A stretch of DNA of 64,000 nucleotides from Trichobilharzia szidati (lineage: Eukaryota; Platyhelminthes; Trematoda; Strigeidida; Schistosomatidae), in NCBI GenBank assembly GCA_944472155.2, contig OX235275.1, forward strand, positions 24,702,436-24,766,435, in the 5' to 3' direction. The notes below the pieces were generated by a model. That model made no database searches and had not been told where the DNA came from. It worked only from the letters and a program-made list of their open reading frames with translations. This document shows, piece by piece, positions 31,576 through 42,575 of the stretch. Position numbers and translations under genes: made by a program. Within the stretch, counting starts at the first letter, position 1. Every line of letters starts with the position of its first letter.

Positions 31576-31914
31576 CTGCAGAATTGTTTTGTCCTTTTAT
31601 ATGAGTGTTTTGCTGCATTTTATGCACACAAATATATGGGATGACTTCATACACTGTTTTGCGTGATAACCTTATTAATTGATGAGTAAATGTATTACAT
31701 GAGTTCGTAGAGATTTGATTGATTTGAGGTTTGGTCATGTGGCTCCTGAACGGAATTCAATGAACTATCACTTCTAACCTTTTGAGCCACTGCCAGCCGA
31801 TGTCATCGGCGAGTACTTGTCCTCACAAACGATATGAACACCCTCAGTGGTCCGAACATATCACTAGGACTCCAGTCAACCTCGTTCTATATCCGAGCAG
31901 TAAAGGGCAACAGA

Positions 31915-33520
31915 TTAATATTATTGTTATTATCGTTTCCTTTAGTTCCTGGATGATCATTGGGCTTCAGTCGCACGTTTCCATTGCATTCGGTTCTCTG
32001 CCAACATTTTCACCTGACTCCACGTCTGCCCGCATAATTTCATCTCCTCTTCACATAACCTCTTCCTCTTTGTCACTCTCTCACTGACGACCAACTCGCT
32101 ACTTCCAATTCGGCCTTCACTCTAGCTATATCCTGGCGTGTGGTGTCACTTGATGGTTGGTTCTCTCAGAGTATGGCTGGTCAATCTCCATTTCTTCCTG
32201 CATATTTCTCGCACAATTGGTTCCTGCTGGGTTGGGTTGGTCCGTTCATTGCCAGAAATCTCTGATGCTGATTTTTTCTGACTGACCATCTAGTCTTGAG
32301 TAGTATTGAGCGAAGACAGATGCTGATGAAGGTCTGTAGTTTGTTAGAAGTGGCCTTCGTGACGTGGCGCCAAGTCTCTGATCCGTATAACGAGTAGCAG
32401 TGACTTCACATTGGAGTTGAAAATTTGGATCTTATTTTTCATGCCGAGAGCGGAGTGTTGATCTCCACACAGACATGAGAGAAATGAAAGCTTTTCTTGC
32501 TTTGCTGATACTCGCTTTGATGATATTCTCATCAGTTCCGTCCGCCAGTATTTGAAACGGTGCTTCCCAGGTAGGTAGGTATGTAGGTAGGTAAAGGAGG
32601 TTACTTCTTTCAGATTTCTCCCATTTTTGTTGACTGATTGTTGTCTGTTGTTGTTGCTGTTGGCCAGGAATCTTCGTCATTGCATCTGTTTTCTCTATGT
32701 TCACCAGAAATCCTATCTTTGACGCTTCTTTTGCCAACTTGTTGTTTATCTTCTAGTTTATGGGAAATCAGACAGATATCATCGGCGAAGTCCAGATCCT
32801 CCACGTTTTTTGTGGCTTCATTTTATGCCTGTTTCCTCGCTGCCCGCTGTCTGTCGCATTAGTCAGTCTACCACCCGCAATCAGGAAATTAATCATTGGA
32901 GGTAGTAGGCAGTCAGACAGCCTTGTCTTACCCCCATCTTCACTTCGAAGGATTCCGTGAGTCATGGCATGCAGCATTGTCGAACAACTGTTGGATGAGA
33001 TGTGTTATTGTTGGCGGCATCCCGTAGTAGCGAAGTAGTCTCCAAATCACCTCTCGATCAACGATATCGAAGGCATTTGCAAATTCAATGAAGTTGAGAT
33101 AGAGAGCTGACTGCCATTCCAATCTCTCTTCTGTGATGATCCGTAGTGATGCGATTTGATCGATGCACGATTTGTTCCTCTTGAAATCAGCCTGTTCTAG
33201 TCGAAGTTCTTCATCCAGGATGAAGCGGCTTAGTATTTCACTTGAGATAGACAGGAGCATAATGCTGCACCAGTTGTTGCATTGACTTTAGTCCTCTTTC
33301 TTTGGCAGTTTGAATAAGTAGCCTTTTTTTCTAGTCTGCAGGTACCTTGCCCTCTTTCCATACCTTCACTTGAAGTGGAGTCGTCCAAAGTCATAAAATG
33401 AAAACATCTTTTAAATGTGTTTGCTATCAATGGATGATAAGCTAAACATAAAATTCCATGATGTCTGCTGAGTCCTGTACGTTTGCCCCAAAATGAATCA
33501 AGCAATGATTTCATCCACTT
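31915..33520 (-). pseudogene. RTE-clade LINE, 5'-truncated
   Basis: Minus strand, in order: QADFKRNKSCIDQIASLRII and FIEFANAFDIVDREVIW (motif A region), WRLLRYYGMPPTITHLIQQL, a frameshifted GVRQGCL, then EDLDFADDICLISHKLED (catalytic FADD), and ADGTDENIIKASISKARKAF. The C-terminal part is frameshifted; it lies over 31930-32340 and matches the plus-strand RTE ends at 15750-16110 and 44800-45165. The 3' end has an AT-rich (AAT)n-like tail at 31915-31930. RTE LINEs need an APE endonuclease, which is truncated off here. A TAGG-type microsatellite (32572-32596) lies in the body. Dead by several frameshifts. Confidence 0.82.
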
Positions 33521-33879
33521 TGCTGTACACCTACTCTTTTATCTCTACCATTGAGGAACTAATTATATTTGTCATTGTAAGTATAACTGAACACTATCAG
33601 GTTTGGTTGACGAAATTGGATCACAGAATCACAAAGTTTGCCATTTATTGATCTATTGTGAAATAGGATCAATCGACCCTACGTTATTTATGCGTGAAAG
33701 CTGTTCAGAGGGCTAAAATCACCTGTTCTACAGAATTACATTTCGACAATCCGATTACTCTCAGGCTACATGGGGTGACAATCTATGCATTTGACTTCAC
33801 ACATTCACCGTACGATATTTTGTAAATTGCATTATGTCGTCACATCGAGTCATCAGGGTCGTTTAGCCTACACAAAATG
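33521..33879. other. No recognised feature
   Basis: Short AT-rich spacer; nothing supported. Confidence 0.35.
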
Positions 33880-34140
33880 TTTATGAGAGAATTTGTAAGT
33901 TTAAATGCACATTAGCGTTTATAAAAAGCCAATGCATTCTGCTAATAGGTATTTGGACTTTAATTCATCTCAGCTGCTGTCTGTAAGGCTGGCTTAGTTA
34001 AGTGTCTAACTAGTCGAGTAATAGCACTAAATAGTATAAAAAAGATCTAAACGATGAAATGAAACAGATAGAGGAGGAAGCGCTGGTGTTAACTAACTAA
34101 CTATCCTATAAAACTCATTAGGAATATCAAAATAGGTCAA
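33880..34140 (+). pseudogene. PLE-B RT thumb fragment
   Basis: Homologous to 46380-46640: VYKKPMHSANRYLDF-like sequence, KAGLVKCLTSRVIALN, then LTNYPIKLIRN in shifting frames. About 260 bp of the region between YVDD and the Asn-rich linker. No endonuclease follows. Confidence 0.65.
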
Positions 34141-34865
34141 TGAAGTAGCGTATGCACATTCTATGGTAATTCTCTTTTCTAGGAGAGGAACCACAGGTTC
34201 AGATGATGAATTTACATGCCTGGTTGAAAGGTTGATGGAAACAAGCTACCATCTGAGGAATTAGGACTGAATACTTTATAAGTCTCAATCCTGTTAATAT
34301 TTGCCACAGTACATTCTGAGTCTATATGGTGTCTGGACTGGACCATGTGTTCGGCTAGGCCTAGTGGTTCTAGAGTTGCGCCACAGCGATGACCATAAAA
34401 TCTGCTCCGAATTTAGCGCTGTACGGCACGATACAATTGCTGATTACGGTGCGACCATGAGGATTTTGGTCACATTGTTCCTCATTTTACTCAGTATTTA
34501 GAACGAAATTCGGATTCTCAGCACCAGTGCAAAGTCTGTCCTTGCATCTGGATGCCTCTTAAAAAGCATTTCCAGGTGCTTACTTCAGACTTTTACAGAC
34601 TTCTGCCTTCCCTGGCCACATACTGAAGATTATATGACAATCCAGAAGTAAATAGTAACAAGAAACGCTGGCAGGCGATGTGCCTATAAACAACATATTA
34701 CTTTAAGAAATTTGTCGGGGGAAATTGAAATGGATCGGGCGCATTCAGGGTACCGGTGGTTGACATAGCTCTTCAGGTCACAGAGTGGGACCCGAATTGA
34801 AAGTGAAAAGTTGGATGCGGCTCTGATGACGATATGAGGGAGAATGTTTGGAAAAGAAGAAGAAG
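34141..34865. other. No recognised gene
   Basis: Open frames 34301-34501 (plus) and the minus frame starting at 35034 have no recognisable motif. Confidence 0.35.
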
Positions 34866-34975
34866 AAATAGACATATGTTTCATCCTAGTTCGTGACTCT
34901 TCAGTACTGTGAATATAAAGACCTTGCCACCAGGGATTAAACACAAGAATCTTCAGGTTATAACCTGATTTCTTA
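34866..34975 (-). mobile_element. SINE-H 3' part with hammerhead
   Basis: Minus strand: remains of the B-box region, then CAGTACTGAAGAGTCACG, a helix II loop, and GGATGAAACATATGTC. The core strands CTGAAGA and GAAAC are kept. Helix III is the palindrome ACATATGT where other copies have ACAGCTGT: two changes that preserve pairing. Helix II is weakened (a G-U pair and one mismatch). Confidence 0.6.
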
Positions 34976-35179
34976 TTAATCACATAGTAGGAATTTGTTA
35001 ATCCATAGATGCCTTGAGCAGAAGTCTTAGCCATTCAGGATAAAGGGAGATTTCACCAATGGAAATGGTTAGAGGCATATTGCGAAATAAGGATACAGAA
35101 TTAACCATCGGTCATTGAATCCCAAATCAGTGGATCAATGATCGACGAACAGACTTTATAAACTGCAGATTCTAGGCAG

Positions 35180-35280
35180 TCATAGATATGCCCTACTGAA
35201 GAGTTTCGGGCTAGAACGAAACGCCTGTACGGTACACTGTAGCTTCCAGTGATTCTCTGACTGATGTCATGACAACAAAA
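35180..35280 (+). mobile_element. SINE-H fragment with degenerate hammerhead
   Basis: CCCTACTGAAGAGTTTCGGG, then GCTAGAACGAAACGCC, then TCCAGTGATTCTCTGACTG and ATGTCATGAC, matching the SINE-H body. Helix II GTTT/GAAC can still pair. Helix I is lost and helix III is poor. 35281-35764 downstream holds nothing recognised. Confidence 0.55.
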
Positions 35281-35764
35281 AACAACTAAACATATATAGC
35301 TTCTGAGTAGTAATTTATGAACAAAATCAAACATCTTTCAATTGTCGTAATTTAGTACTTCCATAAATGAATTTCTAAAACTAGAGAAGTCCATAGAATA
35401 AAGCAACATTTTTGACCTTTACTAAGTGAAACTTTAATGTAATCCAATCTTAAATGCGTTAAATATGTAGGTCAAAATGTTCCTTTCATAATTGCTTTTT
35501 TGTTTACCTCACAAAAGGCACTAAACTTCTTTTCGAAAGCATGTGACATAAAGTAGTCTTTTCTCAGAAAAATACACTAAAAAGGACATAAAATATTTCC
35601 ATAGAAGAGGATGATAGCACCAAAACTAAAGCAAATGAAAAAACAATGGTGATTCTGCTTGCCATACAGTTGAAAAAAGGACACTAATACGCATAAAGTA
35701 CTGAGAAGAGCTTAGACAAAGAAACAAGCGAATATTTGAAATATTACTAACAGGAAGCCTTGGA

Positions 35765-35900
35765 CTTAGGTTTCGTGCTTGTTGGCACTGACCAGTCGGC
35801 AACGCGTTCCTGCAACCTCGAAGGAACTCATTTCTCCTCTCAAGTTCGGACCCGTGTCACCCAATGCTCCAGTCAGAGACGTTGCCACTGAGCTACTCAG
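35765..35900 (-). mobile_element. Third tRNA-like SINE head
   Basis: Minus strand has TAGCTCAGTGG (A box) and 35-40 bases later GGTCCGAACTTG (weak B box). The spacing fits a tRNA-derived pol III promoter. The 3' boundary is unclear and it may continue into the foldback at 35950. Confidence 0.45.
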
Positions 35901-35949
35901 GCTCACGATTGACATCCTGTAGGACTGAACTGGAAACTTTTGATTGGAC

Positions 35950-36200
35950 ACTAGTCAGTAACTACTGTGATTTGTCTAGTCCTTTCTTTGATGCAGACTA
36001 AATTCTATTAGTCAGGTTTGCAACGTGGTCACCATACTTGGTGGCTCACCATCACGGTGCACTTTAAATTGTTGCTGTTAGACTCACAGTGCACCGTGGT
36101 AGCGAGCCACCCAGTGGTATGCTGGCCACGTTGCAGACTTGACTGATTGAATTCAGTCTGCATCAAAGATAGGACTAGACACATTGCACTAGTGACTGCT
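35950..36200. mobile_element. Foldback element (long inverted repeat)
   Basis: Two arms of about 110 bp facing each other around a spacer of about 24 bp (36064-36087). Left arm blocks TGTCTAGTCCT, TTTGATGCAGACT, GCAACGTGG, GGTGGCTC and CACGGTGCACT recur inverted in the right arm (AGTGCACCGTG through AGGACTAGACA). Identity by eye is about 85 percent. No coding capacity. It could be a MITE-like foldback or two inverted copies of a small repeat. Confidence 0.8.
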
Positions 36201-36249
36201 TAGTGTTCGATATAAAATTACTTATAGTTAATTATCATTTGCTCAAGTT

Positions 36250-36960
36250 CCAAGGAGAACCAAGAGTTTCATTCTTTACTCTGCAAGCCTCTTTGGTCAG
36301 CCTTCCGATTGCCAATAATCTCTCGTTTCTTCCTCAGACAATCTTCTTCATGTCATTCATGGATCAACACACAACACCGCGTTATCCATTCAGGTTACAG
36401 TCGACAGCTTACTTGGTTTGCGATGTCACCGATTTGTCTCCTGACTGTGAGTCCGATGCACCTGTATTTTTTTCGACATATTTATTGAGCTGGTTGGTTG
36501 GTTTCCCGCCAGTTTTCCTTGTTATTTCTTCATTCTGACAGGCCATCTAATCTTCAGTAGTCTGTGAGAATTGACTTCGGTGCTTCGAGAGTCAATCTCT
36601 GAACCAGACAGAAGCACTAATAGACCTAATATTAGTGTAAGAATTCCGAATCCTGTTCTTTATGCTGATGGCAGAAGATTTCCACATTGCTTTCAGAGTA
36701 ATGAGTATCTGTCACGTTTTTCTCATCTTGACTGCCTTCGAAGTCCTCAACCACTCCATCTGTGGTTGAAACCACTCTGCCCAAATAAGCGCAAGAACTG
36801 AACTCCTTCAAAATACTCTCCTTGATAGTGTTTGATGCTTGTTGTCATTGGCTCGTTATGTTCATTACCTCCGTCTTCTAAACGTTTGCTTGAATTGCTG
36901 TTTTTTAATATCAGCCTGCCTTATTAGCCAACTTGTTGTGATTCGCTTGCTTTTCGTAGA
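36250..36960 (-). pseudogene. RTE-clade LINE relic
   Basis: Minus-strand blocks parallel the RTE ends at 31930-32450 and 52650-53240: the region for the C-terminal GRPRxTWRR-type sequence (36370-36450), the TCTTCAGTAGTCTGTGAGAA block, and the GTTGGCTAATAAGG block. No intact frame. It appears to be a more diverged RTE subfamily. The open frames on the plus strand here are antisense. Confidence 0.5.
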
Positions 36961-37089
36961 GTTTTTGTAACATCAGACAAAGTACAAAGCTTCTAGAGTC
37001 GTTCGACGCGCATCCTGTCAAGAAAGGTCATAGAACACTATCCACTGTGGCTGCAGAAAGGAAGAAGTGACAGTATAAGCAATGCAATG
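36961..37089. other. No recognised feature
   Basis: Short spacer between RTE relic and PLE-B. Confidence 0.3.
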
Positions 37090-39425
37090 ATTGAACATCA
37101 CAACACTGCCGGTCATCCCGCCTCAGCAAATGCCTCCTGCTTCAAAGTAATTCATAAAGTGGAGAACCTACTGACAAGGACAATACGTTTCCATATTAAT
37201 TTGTTTATTAGATATATCACACAGTGTAACATTTTTATTTACTGTATGACAATGTTTCGAACAAAATGTATTGTTCATAATCTGATCATCAGTTATAATC
37301 ACATGACTTCGAAACTTGAGTTTCATAGTTTTCTTTGTTCTCTCCTATTTGTAGTAGTGGTAGGAGAATTTTCCAGATATCCGACTTGACAGGTGTTGAA
37401 TCATTCCTAATACATATATTTGGAGTTGATTCGATAAAAAAAAGTCTCAGTCACTTATCAATCTCTCCCTTCAGCCTGTGGCATTCGATTTTAAAACTCT
37501 CATCCCATCCCATTCATCCTACTGTATGGTTGTGTGTAACTGCATTTGGTGCTATAGCTGAACTATTCTCCAGATTTCTTATCTTATTCGGGTCAACCAA
37601 TCTAGATTTTGCTAGGTTTTTATGTTCAACTAGTCTGACTGCCCCTGTTCTACTAGTTTGACCTATGTATTTGACCTGACAATCATTCCAGCACGGTATT
37701 AGATAAACTAAATTGTTTTGTTTTAAAGGCTTCACAGGATTGATCCTTTAACAGACAAAGCTTGTATCTAATTGAGTTTGTGGGTTTGAATGCCATTTTT
37801 ATTCCTGCCTTGTTGAGAATTCTGCGTAAGGCTTCCGAGGTTCCTTCCTTGTATGGAATTACTAATGATGATTTAGATTCCTTATTGTTTGTGTCGTCAT
37901 TATTATTATTATCACTATCACTACTATCATTATTTATTTTGTTTTTACATTTCCCTACATATTTCCTGACTAATTTATCCGGGTAATTATTAAGTTTCAA
38001 AGCTTCTTTTATGTGTATCAATTCCTGTATTAGACGTTCCTTGGTACTACTACGTTTTTGTGCTATATTACTTAAACATTTCACCAATCCTACATTCACT
38101 GACATAGGATGGGATGATCAGAAGTCCAAATATCTGTTTGAATGTGTGGGTTTCCTGCAAACACTAGTGTTGAACTTCCCATCTTCTTTCCTTTTTACGT
38201 TGCAATCTAACATTGGGAGCTCCTCTTCCTGGTTTTCGAATTCATAAGTGAATTGAATTGTTTGTTGATGTGTTCGAAAAATCTATCTATATCTTGTGTT
38301 CTAAGTACAGTGAATGTGTCATCTACATACCTCCACCATACTTTTGGGGTGGGGGTGAACGTTTCAATCGCTATACTTTCACACTTATCCATGAATATAT
38401 CTGCTACCACTGGGGATATTGGTGACTCATGGCAACTCCCTCAGTTTGTTTGTATATTTTCCCTTGGAATTTAAATGCTGTGGAAGTCAAGCATAGCTGT
38501 ACTCCCAGCATTATGTCCTCAAGTGGCGCTTTTGTCCTAAGTTCGAGTTCTTGGTCAGAAATAAGTTCGTTTCTGACTGCCTCTATAGCCATATTTAATG
38601 GTATACGCGTACATAAACTGACAATGTCAAAACTATGTTTTCTTCATTATCTGATTTTAAATTATCTAATCTGTGTTTTAGTTCATAAGAATTAGTTAGT
38701 CTAGATTTCGAGTGGATTTTTAGGGATTTAATACCATGGCTAAATATCTAGATAATTCATAAGTAGGTGAATTTCTAAAATCAACTATAGGCCTAATAGG
38801 GTATCCTGACTTATGAACTCTAACAACACCATACATCCTACTAGGGTTATTAGTTTTGGGCATTAAATTAAACCACTTAGACTCACCTAGAAACGGCTTC
38901 ATTCGGCGTATAAGATCCGCTGTGGATTTCTTAACTTTATTCATAACTGTATCAATTGGTTTATTAATTTCCTCACATGGTCGTGTTTGTATGTGAGTGT
39001 TTACCTTGTCCAAATAGTCTGATTTGTCTAATACTACTGTTGCATTTCCTTTGTCTGACTTCGTGATAACTATATCCTTGTTATTCTTAAGGTGTTTCAG
39101 GGCTTCTATCTCTTGTTTTGTCAGGTTTGGCTTTCCACATTTTTGTCGTTTTAATGTTAGTGCACATTGTGCCCGTACTTCATCAGCCGTAGTTTTGTCT
39201 ATCCCACTTAGTGCTATTTCAATTTTAGGGATGACATCCTCAGGTTTCAGCTTGTCTACTGATACATTGCGATTTAGTCCTTTTTCTAATACACTTATTT
39301 CCGTAGGACTTAATATATGTGTTGAGAGATTGATAACCCATTTTGATTTATCGATCACCGTTGACTTCGGATTGTTGACTTCATCATTCTGAGATGAAGA
39401 TTTCTCTTCTAATGATTTGTTAAAC
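37090..39425 (-). pseudogene. PLE-B, best-preserved copy (RT, linker, GIY-YIG, 3' region)
   Basis: Order on the minus strand: 39358-38720 open frame with KWVINLSTHILSPTEISVLE, TKSDKGNATVVLDKSDY, MYGVVRVHKSGYPIRPIVDF and SPTYELSRYLA (RT fingers/palm start). 38592-38404 has ELRTKAPLEDIMLGVQLCL and YKQTEGVAM. 38410-38207 has VADIFMDKCESIAIETF and WWRYVDDTFTV (catalytic YVDD). 38105-37683 has the thumb, an N/D/S-rich linker and VIPYKEGTSEALRRILNKAG. 37735-37514 has LVYLIPC, VKYIGQTSRTGAVRLVEHK and LENSSAIAPNAVTHNH (GIY-YIG nuclease). PLEs prime reverse transcription at chromosome ends or nicks made by this nuclease. Several frameshifts break it, including one after YKQTEGVAM. The 5' end stops at a (TA)n tract. 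Confidence 0.88.
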
Positions 39426-39435
39426 TTTTTGATTT

Positions 39436-39466
39436 GACTATATATATATATATATATACATATATT
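39436..39466. repeat. (TA)n microsatellite
   Basis: Alternating TA run with a single C, at the 5' border of the PLE-B copy. Confidence 0.95.
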
Positions 39467-39469
39467 AGG

Positions 39470-39770
39470 TCCTACGGAAATGCGCGTTGAACGAACGAGT
39501 GATGTACCTGGCTCGACAGTAACAGGTGAACTGATATAGACACATAGAAAGTGTCATGTGCGAGGTCTTGTCCTTTGAGCTTCTGTAGATCTGCGGGCGA
39601 CTGAAGAACACTACACTCATTGTTGCCGCAAAGAAAGTTCTTCTTAAAGAATGGTAACATTCTCCTCCTAAGGACATCACTGAATAGGTCACCTTTGAAG
39701 TCGAGGTTTATATAAAATATCCTTTTTGGCACGGATGATGCCTCTTTCTTTTGGCTTTTCTGTTTGATGT
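39470..39770 (-). pseudogene. PLE-A fragment (RT end and start of GIY-YIG)
   Basis: Minus strand encodes KRIFYINLDFKGDLFSDVL, CGNNECSVLQ, and in another frame MCLYQFTCYCRARYITRS, matching 43080-43330 (LYQFTCSCGARYIGRS). The nuclease motif reads YITRS instead of YIGRS. One frameshift separates the halves. Confidence 0.7.
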
Positions 39771-39794
39771 TTTTGTCTGAGAATCTTGATGGAT

Positions 39795-39970
39795 AAATTT
39801 TTGTTTGTTTGATTGACTGAGAATGATTGTAACGGTTGCGACAAGCCATCACCTTTGTTACTACTATCCTTGATGACGAAACTGTATATAAATGCAATTG
39901 CACAGCTAAGAAGGAAGGGGAATTCACCGAAAAGAGTCTTTTCGTTGGATAATGTGTTTTGTTTTCAAAA
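39795..39970 (+). mobile_element. PLE-A terminal block (inverse orientation)
   Basis: Plus strand has TAAATGCAATTGCACAGC and GGGGAATTCACCGAAAAGAG, resembling the 3' terminal block at 44030-44070 and 23325-23350. Its orientation is opposite to the adjacent PLE-A fragment, so it is a head-to-head or inverted remnant. Confidence 0.45.
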
Positions 39971-41094
39971 ATGTCTGGATAACGATTATTCATTAATTGA
40001 GTATGATGTAGTTCAAATGGTCCGGAATGATTCAACTATTTGACATGAGTCAAATCATGTATACCACTAGTGAGCTGGTATCCCAAAAAAAGAAAGATGA
40101 TTATAGGGTGATAAGACAGCTTAAGTCTGGCTAGGAAGCATTTCTGTTCGACATGACTGGTTTTCAACCATATGTTTATGAATCAGTATTTTATGACAAG
40201 ATTATTATGGACTCGGTTTTTCATCTCTGATAAGGTGATGTGTGTGAACTGTTGAGAGTGCTATATTGGGATATTTTTTAATAATAAAGACTTGAGGTAA
40301 ATGCTGTCAGTTCATCAGCTGTACGATGATAGCTGTTGATGGGCCACAGGTCCACCCCTCTTTTGGTCCCATTTTTATTAGCCTCAACAACTGAAGAGTG
40401 AAATCAGCCTCCACAAGATAAACGTGACTCATCCGTTTCGCATAGGTGAATTCAGAATGAAACCTAATAAGAAAACATCATTCCTCACTACTTATAAGAA
40501 TGTGTAGTGGTCATGAAATATCAACGCGTTTCACCATAAATCTTATATATATCCAAATCTACCATAAACTAATGTCTGCATCTAACAAATGATCAGCCTA
40601 AATTAATTACCACATCAATAATTACCACCTAGATCTGAATTTTGCATAGAACTTTCTTTTTTTCATCCTTAATCGATAATCGAGATTGAATTCTATGATG
40701 GATGGTAAGATGAGGAGATGAAATGTCTTCGTAGACTTGTTCCTAGTTACTTGTATGCTTTCACATGAGTAATATCCAAATGCATAATCTTCTCCATCTA
40801 TCATCGGAACGTATATTTCACGAAGCCATCTGTGTATTGATTATGTAAGTTATGCTTTAGCGTTGATTTCTTCCTTGAGTTGAACTGTTTAATACTGAAA
40901 CTAAAATTCTGTATCTAGACGATATCTTCAGTGCTAAATTTCCGAATGAAATGAGATTTTGTAATTCTTCATCAATGTATACAATGACTTTTCGGATGAA
41001 TTTAACTCTGGTTGCTTGTTCACTGAAAGTTTGTTATCATTGGGTTCCTGTGGGTTGATCTTATTCATCTTATTAATATTGATGAAGAATTCAA
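39971..41094. other. No recognised gene
   Basis: AT-rich; the open frame 40622-40804 (minus) is unassigned. Confidence 0.4.
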
Positions 41095-41246
41095 TGCATT
41101 ATTTCAACATGAGCTGACATTAGTTAGGGAACCATTGAAAACCAAGGAGTAGTGGACAGTTATTTCGGCCTAGTTTGGGACTCTTCATCAGTATACACCC
41201 ACCGGGGTTTGAACACAGGACCTTCTGGTTACAAGGCGACCTCGAG
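41095..41246 (-). mobile_element. SINE-H copy 1 of an inverted cluster
   Basis: Minus strand: CTTGTAACCAGAAGGTCCTG, degenerate B box GTTCAAACCCC, GGTGGGTGTATACTGATGAA, then GGCCGAAATAACTGTCC and the 3' end. Core strand GAAAC has become GAAAT and helix III no longer pairs well. Confidence 0.7.
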
Positions 41247-41345
41247 CTGAAGAATCTTAAATTAGGACGAAACAGCTGTCCAGTGCTCCCAGGCTTTCCA
41301 ATAGTTCTCTAACTAATCTGAACTCATGATGAAATCCCGTAACCA
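41247..41345 (+). mobile_element. SINE-H 3' half joined head-to-head
   Basis: Starts abruptly within the hammerhead at CTGAAGA (41247-41253), then helix II TCTT/AGGA, GAAAC at 41269-41273, palindromic helix III ACAGCTGT (41272-41279), C at 41280 and the 3' body to GATGAAATCCCG. The 5' strand of helix I is missing, having been replaced by the inverted neighbour. Confidence 0.7.
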
Positions 41346-41423
41346 ATCAAATCCCTGCAAACCAACACTGGTCAGTTGATGAATTCTTACCTTTGCCGAT
41401 TCATGGGCCATTTGATCGGGTCC

Positions 41424-41610
41424 CAGCGGCTTAGTGGTCTACGAGATCTGCTTGCAACCAGTAGGGTCATGGTTTGAACCCTGTCGATTGATGCGTATTG
41501 TGAAGAGTCTCGAACTGGGATGGAACAGCGGTTCAGTTTTCCCAGGATTTTCAATGGTTCTCAAAGCGATATCAGCTAGTGAAGAAATCCTCCAACCATT
41601 TAAACAAAAA
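41424..41610 (+). mobile_element. SINE-H copy 3 of the cluster
   Basis: Head with CAGCGGCTTAGTGGTCTACG (A box), B box GGTTTGAACCC, hammerhead remnant TGTGAAGAGTCTCG and GGAACAGCGG, and a body ending GAAGAAATCC. The GAAAC strand is GGAAC, so the ribozyme is dead. Confidence 0.7.
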
Positions 41611-42417
41611 ATCCCCACAAAACCATTACTTTCAAATTCGATTTTCACGTCGATTCATTGGAGACGAAATATTCGACTTTTGTCAACATTTTGGTGCTTT
41701 CTACAAACATTTCGACGACTTCTCAGGATAAACTTGAACTGATCAGCTGAAAGATGACTAGCAGCAAAAGTGTTTTGGATGCGCACTTCACTGTACTTGG
41801 TGTAACTCCTAAAACTGACTCGTTATGGTTTTAATACAGGAAACCGACCTCTGCATTCGATTGTATACCTGAACGAATCCTTCTTGGGAGAAAGTCGGTC
41901 AAACACTCCTTGAAATACAACCAAAAAAACGATCATTCTATTCAACAATAATCACAACCAAAAACAACTAAAAATTACATTCTAAGTGACGTTAGGCACT
42001 TGAAAAGGCGAGATAATTTTTTGATACAAAATTAATTAACAAAAAATCTCGACGAAGAAATACCTGAGGATCAAGCAGAATATTCCCAGCAAGTCAGAAT
42101 CAAAACTCTGCCCACAAGAATCACACACACGAAAAACAATTTCTTTGAACAGTTCACTATCCGAACAGAATCCTCTGGATTCACTCAAACAAAATCACTT
42201 CGTTAAACAATACACTATCAAAGTATCACACAAACACATTGAAAATCAATGACGGTATAGGTCAAACAGGTATAAAGACAAATGATAAGGGTCAACTCCT
42301 CAACATATCAAATGCAAACCATAGAACAACAATAACATGACATTCTAACAGGGAAACGTACATTAATTGTAAAGTAAGCTAAATGTCCAAATGAATTTAA
42401 GTTTTGTTGGCTGATTG
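41611..42417. other. No gene; weak repeat near 42060-42300
   Basis: 42075-42140 resembles 49985-50075 (AATATTCCCAGC, CAAAACTC, CACACAC), so both may be remnants of one unnamed element. Nothing else recognised. Confidence 0.35.
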
Positions 42418-42575
42418 TTTTATTGCACAGCGGTTAGGACTCCCGCCAACCATGGACATGGTACGGGGTTCGATCCCCTCCCGATGCACCTCAGATATCA
42501 GTGGTCGGCCTGCAAAATTGGGCTACTGACGTCACATGCTGAAAATTCCATACTTGTACCAAAAAGACGGTGTTG
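42418..42575 (+). mobile_element. SINE-T
   Basis: Head CACAGCGGTTAGGACTCCC, B box GGTTCGATCCCC, body with ATCAGTGGTCGGCCTGCAAA, and a 3' end TGCTGAAAATTCCATACTTG followed by AAGCTATAATA. The 3' end matches the end of LINE Y (55641-55700), the presumed partner. Directly followed by PLE-A sequence. Confidence 0.82.

Noticed and set aside
38011..39392. Plus-strand open frames opposite PLE-B
   Set aside because: Antisense shadows of the minus-strand RT and nuclease.
39472..40035. 187-codon minus-strand open frame as a gene
   Set aside because: It fuses a PLE-A fragment with unrelated flanking DNA; the N-terminal half is not a known protein.
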